From: UBA4416 sp964543545
GTDB taxonomy: Bacteria; Bacteroidota; Bacteroidia; B-17B0; Aurantibacillaceae
Direction: 5' to 3'
NCBI GenBank assembly: GCA_964543545.1
Contig: CAZIYT010000001.1
Location: 1,116,001 to 1,180,000 of the forward strand
Length of the DNA stretch: 64,000 nucleotides
This document shows, piece after piece, positions 25,285-33,894 of this stretch; within the stretch, counting starts at the first letter, position 1; each line of letters begins with the position of its first letter. The notes below the pieces were generated by a model that was given only the letters and a program-made list of their open reading frames with translations, searched no databases and was not told the DNA's origin. The position numbers and the translations under genes are program-made.

Positions 25285-26472
25285 ATGGCTAAAGAAAAAT
25301 TCGACCGTTCCAAACCACACGTAAACATTGGAACAATTGGTCACGTCGATCACGGTAAAACTACATTAACCGCTGCAATCACTACTGTATTGGCAGAAAA
25401 AGGTTTATCAGAAGTAAGGGATTTCTCGTCTATCGATAACGCCCCTGAAGAGAAAGAGCGTGGTATCACGATCAACACTTCTCACGTAGAATACCAAACA
25501 GCTTCTCGTCACTACGCTCACGTTGACTGCCCAGGCCACGCGGATTATGTGAAAAACATGATTACAGGTGCTGCTCAGATGGACGGTGCGATCTTAGTGG
25601 TTGCTTCTACTGATGGTCCTATGCCTCAAACACGCGAGCATATCCTGTTAGCTCGTCAGGTAGGTGTTCCTGCAATCGTTGTATTCATGAACAAAGTGGA
25701 TATGGTTGAGGATGCTGAGTTATTGGAGTTAGTTGAAATGGAAATCCGCGAATTATTGTCTTTCTATAAATTCGACGGTGACAATACACCAATCATCAAA
25801 GGTTCTGCTTTAGGTGGATTAAATAAAGACCCGAAATGGGTTGAAAAAATCATGGAATTAATGGATGCTGTAGATTCTTACATTCCATTACCTCCACGTG
25901 AAAAAGACAAGCCATTCTTGATGCCGGTTGAGGACGTGTTCACTATTACTGGTCGTGGTACTGTAGCTACAGGCCGTATCGAAACAGGTGTGATCAACTC
26001 CAATGATGCTGTTGAAATCATCGGTATGGGTGAAGAAAAATTAACTTCTACTGTAACCGGTGTAGAGATGTTCCGTAAGATCCTTGATTACGGTGAGGCT
26101 GGTGACAACGTAGGTTTACTGTTACGTGGTATCGACAAAAAAGATATCCGTCGTGGTATGGTTATCGTGAAACCAGGTTCAATCAAAGCTCACAAAAAAT
26201 TCAAAGCTGAGGTTTACGTTCTGAAAAAAGAAGAAGGTGGACGTCACACACCATTCCATAACAAATACCGTCCTCAGTTCTACCTGCGTACAACTGACGT
26301 AACCGGAGAGATCACTCTGGATGCAGGACGCGAGATGGTTATGCCTGGTGATAACGTTACTATTACAGTTGAGTTACACGCTCCTGTAGCTATGGATAAA
26401 GGTCTGCGTTTCGCGATGCGTGAAGGTGGCCGTACCGTAGGTGCTGGTCAGGTAACTGAGATCCTCGAGTAA
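25285..26472 (+). CDS. tuf: elongation factor Tu
   Basis: 395 aa, the standard length. GTPase motifs are visible: GHVDHGKT (residues 19-26), DCPGH (about 80), NKVD (about 136) and SALG; the three-domain EF-Tu layout runs to the C-terminal AGQVTEILE. It carries aminoacyl-tRNA to the ribosome. Codon use (TTA, CGT) is typical of highly expressed genes and differs from the accessory genes around it. It lies between tRNA-Thr and a terminator hairpin. Confidence 0.99.
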   Translation: MAKEKFDRSKPHVNIGTIGHVDHGKTTLTAAITTVLAEKGLSEVRDFSSIDNAPEEKERGITINTSHVEYQTASRHYAHVDCPGHADYVKNMITGAAQMDGAILVVASTDGPMPQTREHILLARQVGVPAIVVFMNKVDMVEDAELLELVEMEIRELLSFYKFDGDNTPIIKGSALGGLNKDPKWVEKIMELMDAVDSYIPLPPREKDKPFLMPVEDVFTITGRGTVATGRIETGVINSNDAVEIIGMGEEKLTSTVTGVEMFRKILDYGEAGDNVGLLLRGIDKKDIRRGMVIVKPGSIKAHKKFKAEVYVLKKEEGGRHTPFHNKYRPQFYLRTTDVTGEITLDAGREMVMPGDNVTITVELHAPVAMDKGLRFAMREGGRTVGAGQVTEILE

Positions 26473-26487
26473 TAAGAATTCCAAACT

Positions 26488-26528
26488 AGCAAAATGGCTT
26501 GCCCTCATTAAGGCTTAGCCATTTTGCT
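26488..26528 (+). terminator. terminator hairpin after tuf
   Basis: Perfect 12-bp arms AGCAAAATGGCT (26488-26499) and AGCCATTTTGCT (26517-26528), 15 bases past the tuf stop. The following GTTTAAAAG is only weakly T-rich, so read-through into tRNA-Trp is possible. Confidence 0.7.
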
Positions 26529-26548
26529 GTTTAAAAGAAAAGGCATTT

Positions 26549-26619
26549 ACGGGCGTAGTTCAAGGGTAGAATTACGGTCTCCAAAACCGCAGATGGGAGT
26601 TCGAATCTCTCCGCCCGTG
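26549..26619 (+). tRNA. tRNA-Trp (anticodon CCA)
   Basis: 71 nt. Acceptor ACGGGCG/CGCCCGT, anticodon loop CTCCAAA giving CCA, T-loop GAGTTCGAATCTC, discriminator G. Its place directly upstream of secE-nusG is conserved in Bacteroidota. Confidence 0.95.
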
Positions 26620-26696
26620 CGAAACAGTTAAAGGTTTAAAGCTCCGGATACAAGGACGCTGAGGCTTTAAACATGAAACCTTAAACTAAAAAAGAT

Positions 26697-26897
26697 ATGA
26701 GTAAGTTTGGAGCATACATCGCAGAAACAAAAGACGAGTTATTTAACAAAGTAACCTGGCCAACATGGTCCGAGTTGCAAAGCAGCGCCATCCTGGTTGC
26801 TGTGGCATCTACTATTATCGGTCTCCTGGTTTGGGGTATGGATTTAGGTTTTGAGGTGCTGATGAGCAACGCCTACAAAATGGTAAACGGATTATAA
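26697..26897 (+). CDS. secE: preprotein translocase subunit SecE
   Basis: 66 aa, the short single-helix type. Amphipathic N-terminal part ELFNKVTWPTWSELQ is the conserved cytosolic helix, followed by one membrane segment (about 30-52). SecE stabilises SecY in the Sec channel. It sits between tRNA-Trp and nusG as in most bacteria. Confidence 0.96.
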   Translation: MSKFGAYIAETKDELFNKVTWPTWSELQSSAILVAVASTIIGLLVWGMDLGFEVLMSNAYKMVNGL

Positions 26898-26918
26898 TTT
26901 TTAGACTTACGGAAAGAA

Positions 26919-27488
26919 ATGGCGGAAACTGCAAACAAAGATTCTTCTATCGCGAAAAAATGGTACGTGGTACGTGCCATTAGCGGTCAGGAGAAGAAAG
27001 TGAAACAATATATTGAGGTGGAAATTAACCGTTTGAAGTTGAACGATTATGTTTCCCAGGTGTTGATCCCTACAGAGAAGTTCATCCAGATCCGCAATGG
27101 TAAAAAGATCCAGAAAGAGCGTTCGTTCTATCCGGGTTATGTGCTGATCGAAGCGGCTTTGGTTGGTGAGATTACACACATCATTAAGAATATTACCGGC
27201 GTGATCGGCTTTTTGGGCGAAACAAAGCGCGGAGAAGCTGTGCCAATGCGCTTATCGGAAGTGAACCGCATCTTAGGAAAAGTAGATGAGCTCACAGAGG
27301 CTGAAAGCGTTGTAACCAGCAATTATGTGGTTGGAGAATCCGTGAAAGTGATCAACGGGCCATTCAACGGATTTAACGGCGTGATCGAAGAGATCAACGA
27401 CGAGAAGAAGAAAATCAAAGTTACTGTTAAGATCTTCGGCCGTAAAACGCCTGTGGAGCTGGGCTTTGGTGAAGTGGAGAGAGAGTAG
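26919..27488 (+). CDS. nusG: transcription termination/antitermination factor NusG
   Basis: 189 aa. NGN domain from KWYVVRAISGQEKKV to about residue 120, then a C-terminal KOW domain (VIEEINDEKKKIKV). Conserved RSFYPGYVLIE segment. It couples RNA polymerase to Rho or the ribosome. Adjacent secE and rplK make it the housekeeping NusG, not an UpxY/RfaH-type specialised paralogue. A repeat cluster follows its stop. Confidence 0.98.
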   Translation: MAETANKDSSIAKKWYVVRAISGQEKKVKQYIEVEINRLKLNDYVSQVLIPTEKFIQIRNGKKIQKERSFYPGYVLIEAALVGEITHIIKNITGVIGFLGETKRGEAVPMRLSEVNRILGKVDELTEAESVVTSNYVVGESVKVINGPFNGFNGVIEEINDEKKKIKVTVKIFGRKTPVELGFGEVERE

Positions 27489-27500
27489 TAGGGTGCGGGC

Positions 27501-27553
27501 TTCGGCTACGCTCAGCCTGACACCAAGTGGTGGCTGAGGCTCTCGAAGCCACC
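27501..27553. repeat. two intergenic repeat units between nusG and rplK
   Basis: A TTCGGCTACGCTCAGCCTGAC unit (27501-27521) is followed by a GGTGGCT / AGCCACC hairpin with the invariant loop GAGGCTCTCGA (27529-27553). Both lie within the transcribed ribosomal-protein region. Confidence 0.8.
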
Positions 27554-27562
27554 AGGGAAAAT

Positions 27563-27727
27563 TTGACATATTGAAATAAACCCATTGAAGGTTAGTATAT
27601 CAGGAACATGAGCGCTTTGCTGCTTCCAACTCAAAGTTATCTCCTGACAGAACGCCTCAATACCGAAAAGCAAACAGATGATGAGCCATCCGGACGCTTT
27701 TCACCAAACAAATAAAAACATATAAAA
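27563..27727 (+). promoter_or_regulatory. rplK leader region
   Basis: The 174 bases before rplK contain no ORF. They start with TTTGACATATTG, a sequence commonly seen ahead of Bacteroidota rRNA operons, so a processing or antitermination signal is possible. L1 autoregulation acts on the L11 leader in other bacteria, but I cannot recognise the L1 site by eye. Confidence 0.35.
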
Positions 27728-28171
27728 ATGGCAAAAGAGTTATCAGCAATCGTAAAGCTTCAAATCAAAGGTGGAGCTGCTAACCCGTCGCCTCCGATTG
27801 GTCCTGCATTAGGTGCCAAAGGTGTAAACATCATGGAGTTCTGTAAGCAATTCAACGCGAGAACCCAGGAGCAAGCAGGTAAAGTATTACCGGTTATGAT
27901 CAATGTTTACGCTGACAAGACTTTTGATTTCGTTATCAAACGTCCGCCTGCAGCAGTTCAGATCATGGAGTTGGCTAAAGTTAAAGCAGGTTCAGGCGAG
28001 AGCAACCGTAAGAAAGTTGGTTCCATTTCATGGGATCAGATCCGCACTATTGCAACAGACAAAATCGTGGACATGAACTGTTTCACAATCGAATCTGCTA
28101 TGCGCATGGTAGCCGGTACAGCTCGAAGCATGGGAGTTACCGTAACAGGTGATGCACCCGCAAAAAACTAA
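27728..28171 (+). CDS. rplK: 50S ribosomal protein L11
   Basis: 147 aa. N-terminal domain AIVKLQIKGGAANPSPPIGPALGAKGVN and C-terminal RNA-binding domain with GTARSMGV near the end are the L11 signatures. It forms the GTPase-associated centre of the large subunit with L10/L12. First gene of the L11 operon here, with a leader that contains repeats. Confidence 0.98.
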   Translation: MAKELSAIVKLQIKGGAANPSPPIGPALGAKGVNIMEFCKQFNARTQEQAGKVLPVMINVYADKTFDFVIKRPPAAVQIMELAKVKAGSGESNRKKVGSISWDQIRTIATDKIVDMNCFTIESAMRMVAGTARSMGVTVTGDAPAKN

Positions 28172-28203
28172 ATCAATTAATAACAAACAAGCTTTTATAA
28201 AAA

Positions 28204-28896
28204 ATGGCAACGTTAACTAAAAAAAGAAAAGCTGCTGACGCTAAACTTGACGCAAGTAAAGCGCACTCAGTAGCTGAAGCTTCAAAAGTTGTGAAAGAAA
28301 TTACCACAACTAAATTTGATGCATCCGTGGATCTCGCGATCCGTTTAGGAGTTGATCCTCGTAAAGCTAATCAAATGGTACGTGGCACCGTTACCTTACC
28401 TCACGGTACAGGTAAAACCCTGCGTGTACTGGCAATCGTAACTCCTGATAAGGAAGCGGAAGCTAAGGCAGCAGGTGCTGACTACGTTGGATTAGACGAA
28501 TACATTGAAAAAATCAAAGGTGGTTGGACAGACGTAGACGTGATCATCACGATGCCTTCAGTAATGGGCAAAGTAGGTGCATTAGGTCGTGTATTAGGTC
28601 CCCGCGGATTAATGCCTAACCCTAAGACTGGTACAGTAACCATGGATGTGGGCAAAGCAGTATCTGACTCAAAAGGTGGTAAAATTGACTTTAAGGTAGA
28701 CAAAGCCGGTATCGTTCACACAGGAATTGGAAGGGTATCTTTCGATGCTCAGAAATTAACTGAGAACGCTATGGAGGTTTTAAATGCTATCGTAAAATTA
28801 AAACCATCGTCTGCAAAAGGTACTTACGTAAAGTCAGTATACATGAGCAGCACCATGAGCGCAGGTATCCAAATCGATCCAAAATCCTTTAACTAA
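28204..28896 (+). CDS. rplA: 50S ribosomal protein L1
   Basis: 230 aa. Signature block KVGALGRVLGPRGLMPNPKTGTVT (about 122-145) and the two-domain L1 layout. It forms the L1 stalk of the 50S subunit and in many bacteria represses its own operon by binding the mRNA leader. It lies 32 bases after rplK. Confidence 0.98.
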   Translation: MATLTKKRKAADAKLDASKAHSVAEASKVVKEITTTKFDASVDLAIRLGVDPRKANQMVRGTVTLPHGTGKTLRVLAIVTPDKEAEAKAAGADYVGLDEYIEKIKGGWTDVDVIITMPSVMGKVGALGRVLGPRGLMPNPKTGTVTMDVGKAVSDSKGGKIDFKVDKAGIVHTGIGRVSFDAQKLTENAMEVLNAIVKLKPSSAKGTYVKSVYMSSTMSAGIQIDPKSFN

Positions 28897-28913
28897 AAAA
28901 CCAAATCTGTTTT

Positions 28914-29417
28914 ATGAACAAGCAAGAAAAAACACAGGAGATCGAAAGGCTATTAGGGCTTTTAAACGCTAATACCAAGATCTATTTAGCTGATTGTTCT
29001 TCTTTAACAGTAGAAAAAGTTGGTCAGTTACGCCGCTCTTGTTTCGAGAAAAAAGTAAGCATGCAGGTTGTAAAAAACACGCTATTGGCGAAAGCCCTGG
29101 AGCGTGCAAGCGACAGCAAGTTAGCTGAATTGATCCCGGCACTAAAAGGTGAAACAGCTTTAATTTTCGCAGAAGTATCCAATGCTCCTGCAAAGATCAT
29201 TAAAGATTTTCGCAAAGGCGGCGACAAGCCAAAATTGAAAGCAGCATATGTTGAAGAGATGATTTTTATCGGTGACGATAAATTGGAAGCTTTGGCAGGT
29301 CTGAAATCGAAAAACGAATTGATAGGCGATATCATCGGCTTATTACAAGCTCCAATCCAACGTGTCATCGGTGGCTTAGAGAACAAATTCAAAGATTCGG
29401 AAGAAGCAGCAGCTTAA
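28914..29417 (+). CDS. rplJ: 50S ribosomal protein L10
   Basis: 167 aa with the L10 pattern: N-terminal LxxLNANTKIYLADCSSLTVEKVGQLRR, VVKNTLLAKAL, and a C-terminal helical L7/L12-binding tail. It is the base of the stalk. Only 17 bases follow rplA, so an L10-binding leader of the E. coli type cannot fit here. Confidence 0.97.
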   Translation: MNKQEKTQEIERLLGLLNANTKIYLADCSSLTVEKVGQLRRSCFEKKVSMQVVKNTLLAKALERASDSKLAELIPALKGETALIFAEVSNAPAKIIKDFRKGGDKPKLKAAYVEEMIFIGDDKLEALAGLKSKNELIGDIIGLLQAPIQRVIGGLENKFKDSEEAAA

Positions 29418-29502
29418 TCACTGTAAAGAACAATCGCCCGCGAAAGCAGGCAAAACAAAAACAATTTAATTAAAAGTATTAATAAAATAAAAACTAATAA
29501 AA

Positions 29503-29871
29503 ATGGCAGACGTAAAAGCAATCGCTGAATCATTAGTAAACCTGACAGTTAAAGAAGTTCAGGAATTAGCAACAGTATTAAAAGACGAGTATGGTATCGA
29601 GCCGGCAGCAGCAGCAGTAGTTGTTTCTAACGGTGGCGGTGGAGACGCAGCAGCAGCTAAAACATCTTTCGATGTGATCTTAGTTGAAGCAGGTGCAGCT
29701 AAATTAGGTGTAGTTAAAGTTGTAAAAGACTTAACAGGCTTAGGCTTGAAAGAAGCTAAAGATTTAGTGGACGGCGCTCCAAAACCAGTTAAAGAAGGTA
29801 TTGCAAAAGAAGAAGCTGAGTCTATTAAAAAGGCTTTAGAAGAAGCTGGTGCAAAAGTAGAAGTAAAATAA
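29503..29871 (+). CDS. rplL: 50S ribosomal protein L7/L12
   Basis: 122 aa. Short N-terminal dimerisation helix, Ala/Gly-rich hinge (EPAAAAVVVSNGGGG), and a C-terminal domain with the conserved EAKDLVDGAPKPVKEG motif. Multiple copies form the ribosomal stalk that recruits translation factors. 85 bases separate it from rplJ, and an attenuator-like hairpin follows. Confidence 0.98.
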   Translation: MADVKAIAESLVNLTVKEVQELATVLKDEYGIEPAAAAVVVSNGGGGDAAAAKTSFDVILVEAGAAKLGVVKVVKDLTGLGLKEAKDLVDGAPKPVKEGIAKEEAESIKKALEEAGAKVEVK

Positions 29872-29891
29872 TTTTACTTACAAAACTAGGT

Positions 29892-29932
29892 GTTAAGGTC
29901 TTCACTGCTTCGGCAAAAGACCTTAACCCTTT
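29892..29932 (+). terminator. attenuator-like hairpin between rplL and rpoB
   Basis: Arms GTTAAGGTCTT (29892-29902) and AAGACCTTAAC (29917-29927) followed by CCTTTTTC. Partial termination here would set the ratio of L7/L12 to RNA polymerase, as the rplL-rpoB attenuator does in E. coli (analogy). Confidence 0.75.
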
Positions 29933-29991
29933 TTCTGCTTTTAGTCATCCAGTCGATCTTTTAGAATACTAACTAAATAAACAAAATTATC

Positions 29992-32900
29992 TTGGCTACA
30001 ACAGTAAAAAAATCACAGAGAATAAACTTCTCTTCCAACAAATTTCCGATTGAGTACCCTGATTTCTTAGATATACAGGTAAAATCCTTCCAGGATTTTT
30101 TTCAATTGGAGACTACTCCGGATAACCGAAAAAACGAAGGATTATTCCGCGTATTTGCCGAAAACTTTCCGATTTCCGATGCGAGAAATAACTTCGTATT
30201 GGAATTTTTGGATTATTTCGTAGACCCGCCGCGCTATGCCCTCGATGAGTGTATCAGCCGTGGCTTAACTTATTCTGTGCCGTTGAAAGCTAAATTGAAG
30301 CTTTACTGTACAGACCCTGAGCATGAAGATTTCGAAACCATTGTGCAGGACGTTTACCTGGGAACTATCCCATACATGACTCCAAAAGGATCATTCGTGA
30401 TCAACGGTGCCGAGCGTGTGATCGTATCGCAGCTACACCGTTCACCGGGCGTGTTCTTCGGACAAAGCCGCCATGCCAATGGAACAAAATTATACAGCGC
30501 CCGCGTGATCCCGTTCAAAGGATCATGGATCGAGTTCGCTACCGACATCAATAACGTGATGTATGCCTACATCGACCGTAAGAAAAAGTTACCTGTAACT
30601 ACCTTATTACGTGCGATCGGCTTTGAAAGTGATAAACAAATTTTAGAGATCTTTGGTCTTGCCGATGAAGTGAAAGTTTCGAAAGCAGGTCTGAAGCGTG
30701 AGGTTGGCCGCCGCTTAGCGGCACGTGTTCTCAAAACATGGATCGAGGATTTCGTGGATGAGGATACCGGAGAGGTTGTTTCCATCGAGCGTAACGAGGT
30801 TATCTTAGACCGCGAAACGATCCTGGAAGATGCCCACATCGACTTAATTGCAGACAATGGCGTGAAATCCATTATCCTGCACAAGGAAGACGTGAACACC
30901 GCTGATTTCGCGATTATCTATAACACCTTACAAAAAGATTCCACCAACTCGGAAAAAGAAGCGATCGAGTATATCTACCGTTTGCTGCGTAACGCCGAGC
31001 CGCCTGATGAAGAAACAGCGCGTGGTGTAATCGACAAATTATTCTTCTCCGACAAGCGTTATGACTTAGGAGAAGTAGGCCGTTTCCGTATCAACAAAAA
31101 GTTAGGCATCGATATTCCGATGAATATCCGTGTGTTAACGAAAGAAGATATTATTCTGATCATGAAATACCTGATCGAATTAATTAATTCTAAAACGGAT
31201 GTGGATGATATCGATCACTTGTCAAACCGTCGTGTACGTACAGTGGGTGAGCAGCTGTTCTCCCAGTTCGGTGTTGGTTTAGCGCGTATGGCGCGTACCA
31301 TCCGCGAGCGTATGAACGTACGTGACAACGAGGTGTTTACACCAACGGATCTGATCAATGCCAAAACATTATCCTCTGTTATTAACTCTTTCTTTGGAAC
31401 GAACCAGTTATCTCAGTTCATGGATCAAACCAACCCTTTATCGGAGATCACGCATAAGCGTCGTCTTTCGGCACTCGGGCCAGGAGGTTTATCCCGTGAG
31501 CGTGCAGGTTTCGAGGTACGTGACGTTCACTACACGCACTACGGCCGTCTTTGTACAATCGAAACACCGGAAGGTCCAAACATTGGTTTGATTTCTTCTT
31601 TATGTGTATTCGCCAAAGTAAATAAATTAGGCTTTATTGAAACGCCTTTCCGCTCGGTAACGAATGGTAAAGTGGACGTCAACAAAGGCATCACTTACTT
31701 AACGGCTGAGGAAGAAGATCAGAAGAACATTGCACAAACCAGTGCAGAGCTCGATGATAAAGGAAACTTCGTTGGCAAAAAAGTAACCGCACGTTACGAA
31801 GGCGACTTCCCGGTATTGGAGCCTAACCAGATCCAGTTAATGGACGTTGCTCCTAACCAGATTGCTTCTATTGCGGCATCATTGATTCCGTTCCTGGAGC
31901 ATGATGATGCCAACCGTGCTTTGATGGGATCGAACATGCAGCGCCAGGCGGTTCCGTTGATGCGCCCTGAAGCACCGATCGTTGGTACAGGTATCGAAGC
32001 CCGCGTGGCCGAGGACAGCCGTGTATTGATCAATGCGGAAGGCGAAGGGGTTGTGGAGTATGTAGATGCACGCGAAATCGTGATCCGCTACAACCGCAGC
32101 ACCGACGAGAAACTGGTAAGCTTTGAAGGTGATGTGAAAACATACAAACTCACCAAATTCCAGAAAACCAACCAGAGTACCTGTATGAACCTGAAGCCAA
32201 TTGTGAAGAAAGGCGACAAGGTGGTAAAAGGACAGGTGCTGTGCGACGGTTATGCTACTGAAAAAGGTGAGCTGGCATTAGGGCGTAACTTAAAAGTAGC
32301 GTTCATGCCATGGAAAGGTTACAACTTCGAGGATGCGATCGTTATCTCTGAGCGCGTTATCCGCGACGATATCTTTACATCGATTCACATCGACGAGTAT
32401 TCACTGGAAGTGCGCGACACGAAACGTGGTATGGAGGAATTGACTCCGGACATCCCTAACGTATCGGAAGACGCTACCAAAGACCTCGATGAGAAAGGTA
32501 TTATCCGTATCGGTGCCGAAGTAAAAGAAGGTGACATCCTCATTGGAAAAATTACTCCTAAAGGTGAAACCGATCCTTCTCCGGAAGAAAAATTATTACG
32601 TGCCATCTTCGGTGATAAAGCCGGTGACGTGAAAGACGCTTCTTTACGCGTATCTCCATCTATCAAAGGGGTGATCGTTGACAAGAAATTGTTCTCCCGC
32701 GCCATTAAGGATAAAAAACAAAAAGCCGATGAGAAGCCTCTGATCGAGAAACTGGATACGGATCACCACAAAGCGATTGCTGCCCTGAAATACCAACTGA
32801 TCGAAAAATTATTCGAACTGGTGAACGGCCGCACATCACAAGGTGTGAGCAATATCCTGGGTGAGGAAGTGATCTCTAAAGGCACGAAGTTTACTCAGAA

Positions 32901-33804
32901 ATTATTGGAGAAAGTTGACTTCTCGGAAGTGAACCCGGGCAACTGGACAACCGATAAAGATAAAAACGAACAAATTGAGCGCTTGCTGCACAACTTCATG
33001 ATCAAGTACAACGATCATTTAGGACAGTACAAGCGTGAGAAATTCCAGATCACTGTTGGTGACGAGTTACCAAACGGTATCGTGCAATTGGCCAAGGTAT
33101 ACATCGCTCAGAAACGTAAGTTGAGAGTAGGTGATAAGATGGCGGGTCGTCACGGTAACAAGGGTATCGTGGCCCGTATTGTGAAGGATGAAGATATGCC
33201 GTTCCTGGAAGACGGAACACCGGTAGATATCGTACTGAACCCACTGGGCGTACCTTCGCGTATGAACCTTGGTCAGATTTACGAAACGGTACTGGCCTGG
33301 GCCGGACAAAAATTAGGATTGAAATTCTCAACGCCTATCTTCGACGGGGCTTCTATGACCGAGATTGACGAGTACACCAAAAAAGCAGGTGTGCCTCAAT
33401 ATGGCCGTACTTACCTCATTGACGGTGGTACAGGTGAGCGCTTCGACCAGCCGGCTACTGTAGGTATTATCTACATGCTGAAATTAGGCCACATGGTGGA
33501 TGATAAGATGCACGCCCGTTCAATCGGACCTTACTCATTGATTACGCAGCAACCTTTAGGTGGTAAAGCGCAGTTCGGTGGTCAGCGTTTTGGTGAGATG
33601 GAGGTTTGGGCACTCGAAGCTTACGGTGCAGCCAATGTATTGCAGGAGTTACTCACCATTAAGTCTGACGACGTGATGGGCCGTGCCAAAGCATACGAGG
33701 CGATCGTAAAAGGCGAGAACATCCCTGCTCCGGGCATTCCTGAGTCCTTCAATGTATTGATGCACGAGCTTCGTGGATTGGCATTGGATGTGACCCTTGA
33801 CTAA
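29992..33804 (+). CDS. rpoB: DNA-directed RNA polymerase subunit beta
   Basis: 1270 aa. The start is TTG 29992; no in-frame ATG fits the Bacteroidota N-terminus (ATTVKKSQRINFSS...). Rifampicin-pocket clusters are visible: SQFMDQTNPLSEITHKRRLSALGPGG and the downstream IETPEGPNIGLISSL. The C-terminal part has GDKMAGRHGNKG and ends in MHELRGLALDVTLD. It forms the catalytic core with beta'. A palindromic repeat lies in the gap to rpoC. Confidence 0.98.
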   Translation: MATTVKKSQRINFSSNKFPIEYPDFLDIQVKSFQDFFQLETTPDNRKNEGLFRVFAENFPISDARNNFVLEFLDYFVDPPRYALDECISRGLTYSVPLKAKLKLYCTDPEHEDFETIVQDVYLGTIPYMTPKGSFVINGAERVIVSQLHRSPGVFFGQSRHANGTKLYSARVIPFKGSWIEFATDINNVMYAYIDRKKKLPVTTLLRAIGFESDKQILEIFGLADEVKVSKAGLKREVGRRLAARVLKTWIEDFVDEDTGEVVSIERNEVILDRETILEDAHIDLIADNGVKSIILHKEDVNTADFAIIYNTLQKDSTNSEKEAIEYIYRLLRNAEPPDEETARGVIDKLFFSDKRYDLGEVGRFRINKKLGIDIPMNIRVLTKEDIILIMKYLIELINSKTDVDDIDHLSNRRVRTVGEQLFSQFGVGLARMARTIRERMNVRDNEVFTPTDLINAKTLSSVINSFFGTNQLSQFMDQTNPLSEITHKRRLSALGPGGLSRERAGFEVRDVHYTHYGRLCTIETPEGPNIGLISSLCVFAKVNKLGFIETPFRSVTNGKVDVNKGITYLTAEEEDQKNIAQTSAELDDKGNFVGKKVTARYEGDFPVLEPNQIQLMDVAPNQIASIAASLIPFLEHDDANRALMGSNMQRQAVPLMRPEAPIVGTGIEARVAEDSRVLINAEGEGVVEYVDAREIVIRYNRSTDEKLVSFEGDVKTYKLTKFQKTNQSTCMNLKPIVKKGDKVVKGQVLCDGYATEKGELALGRNLKVAFMPWKGYNFEDAIVISERVIRDDIFTSIHIDEYSLEVRDTKRGMEELTPDIPNVSEDATKDLDEKGIIRIGAEVKEGDILIGKITPKGETDPSPEEKLLRAIFGDKAGDVKDASLRVSPSIKGVIVDKKLFSRAIKDKKQKADEKPLIEKLDTDHHKAIAALKYQLIEKLFELVNGRTSQGVSNILGEEVISKGTKFTQKLLEKVDFSEVNPGNWTTDKDKNEQIERLLHNFMIKYNDHLGQYKREKFQITVGDELPNGIVQLAKVYIAQKRKLRVGDKMAGRHGNKGIVARIVKDEDMPFLEDGTPVDIVLNPLGVPSRMNLGQIYETVLAWAGQKLGLKFSTPIFDGASMTEIDEYTKKAGVPQYGRTYLIDGGTGERFDQPATVGIIYMLKLGHMVDDKMHARSIGPYSLITQQPLGGKAQFGGQRFGEMEVWALEAYGAANVLQELLTIKSDDVMGRAKAYEAIVKGENIPAPGIPESFNVLMHELRGLALDVTLD

Positions 33805-33820
33805 CATAGGCTTTTAAACT

Positions 33821-33851
33821 CCCGGTGGCTGCGGCTTCCGAAGCCACCGGG
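33821..33851. repeat. hairpin repeat between rpoB and rpoC
   Basis: 10-bp stem CCCGGTGGCT / AGCCACCGGG around GCGGCTTCCGA, a variant of the GAGGCTCTCGA loop. No T tract follows. It sits in the 90-bp gap that must be transcribed to reach rpoC. Confidence 0.8.
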
Positions 33852-33894
33852 AATAAGGAATTTCAATTATCAATTAAATTAAAAGCAATATATA

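Noticed and set aside
26919..27488. NusG considered as an UpxY/RfaH-type specialised factor
   Set aside because: Position between secE and rplK and normal KOW domain mark it as housekeeping NusG.
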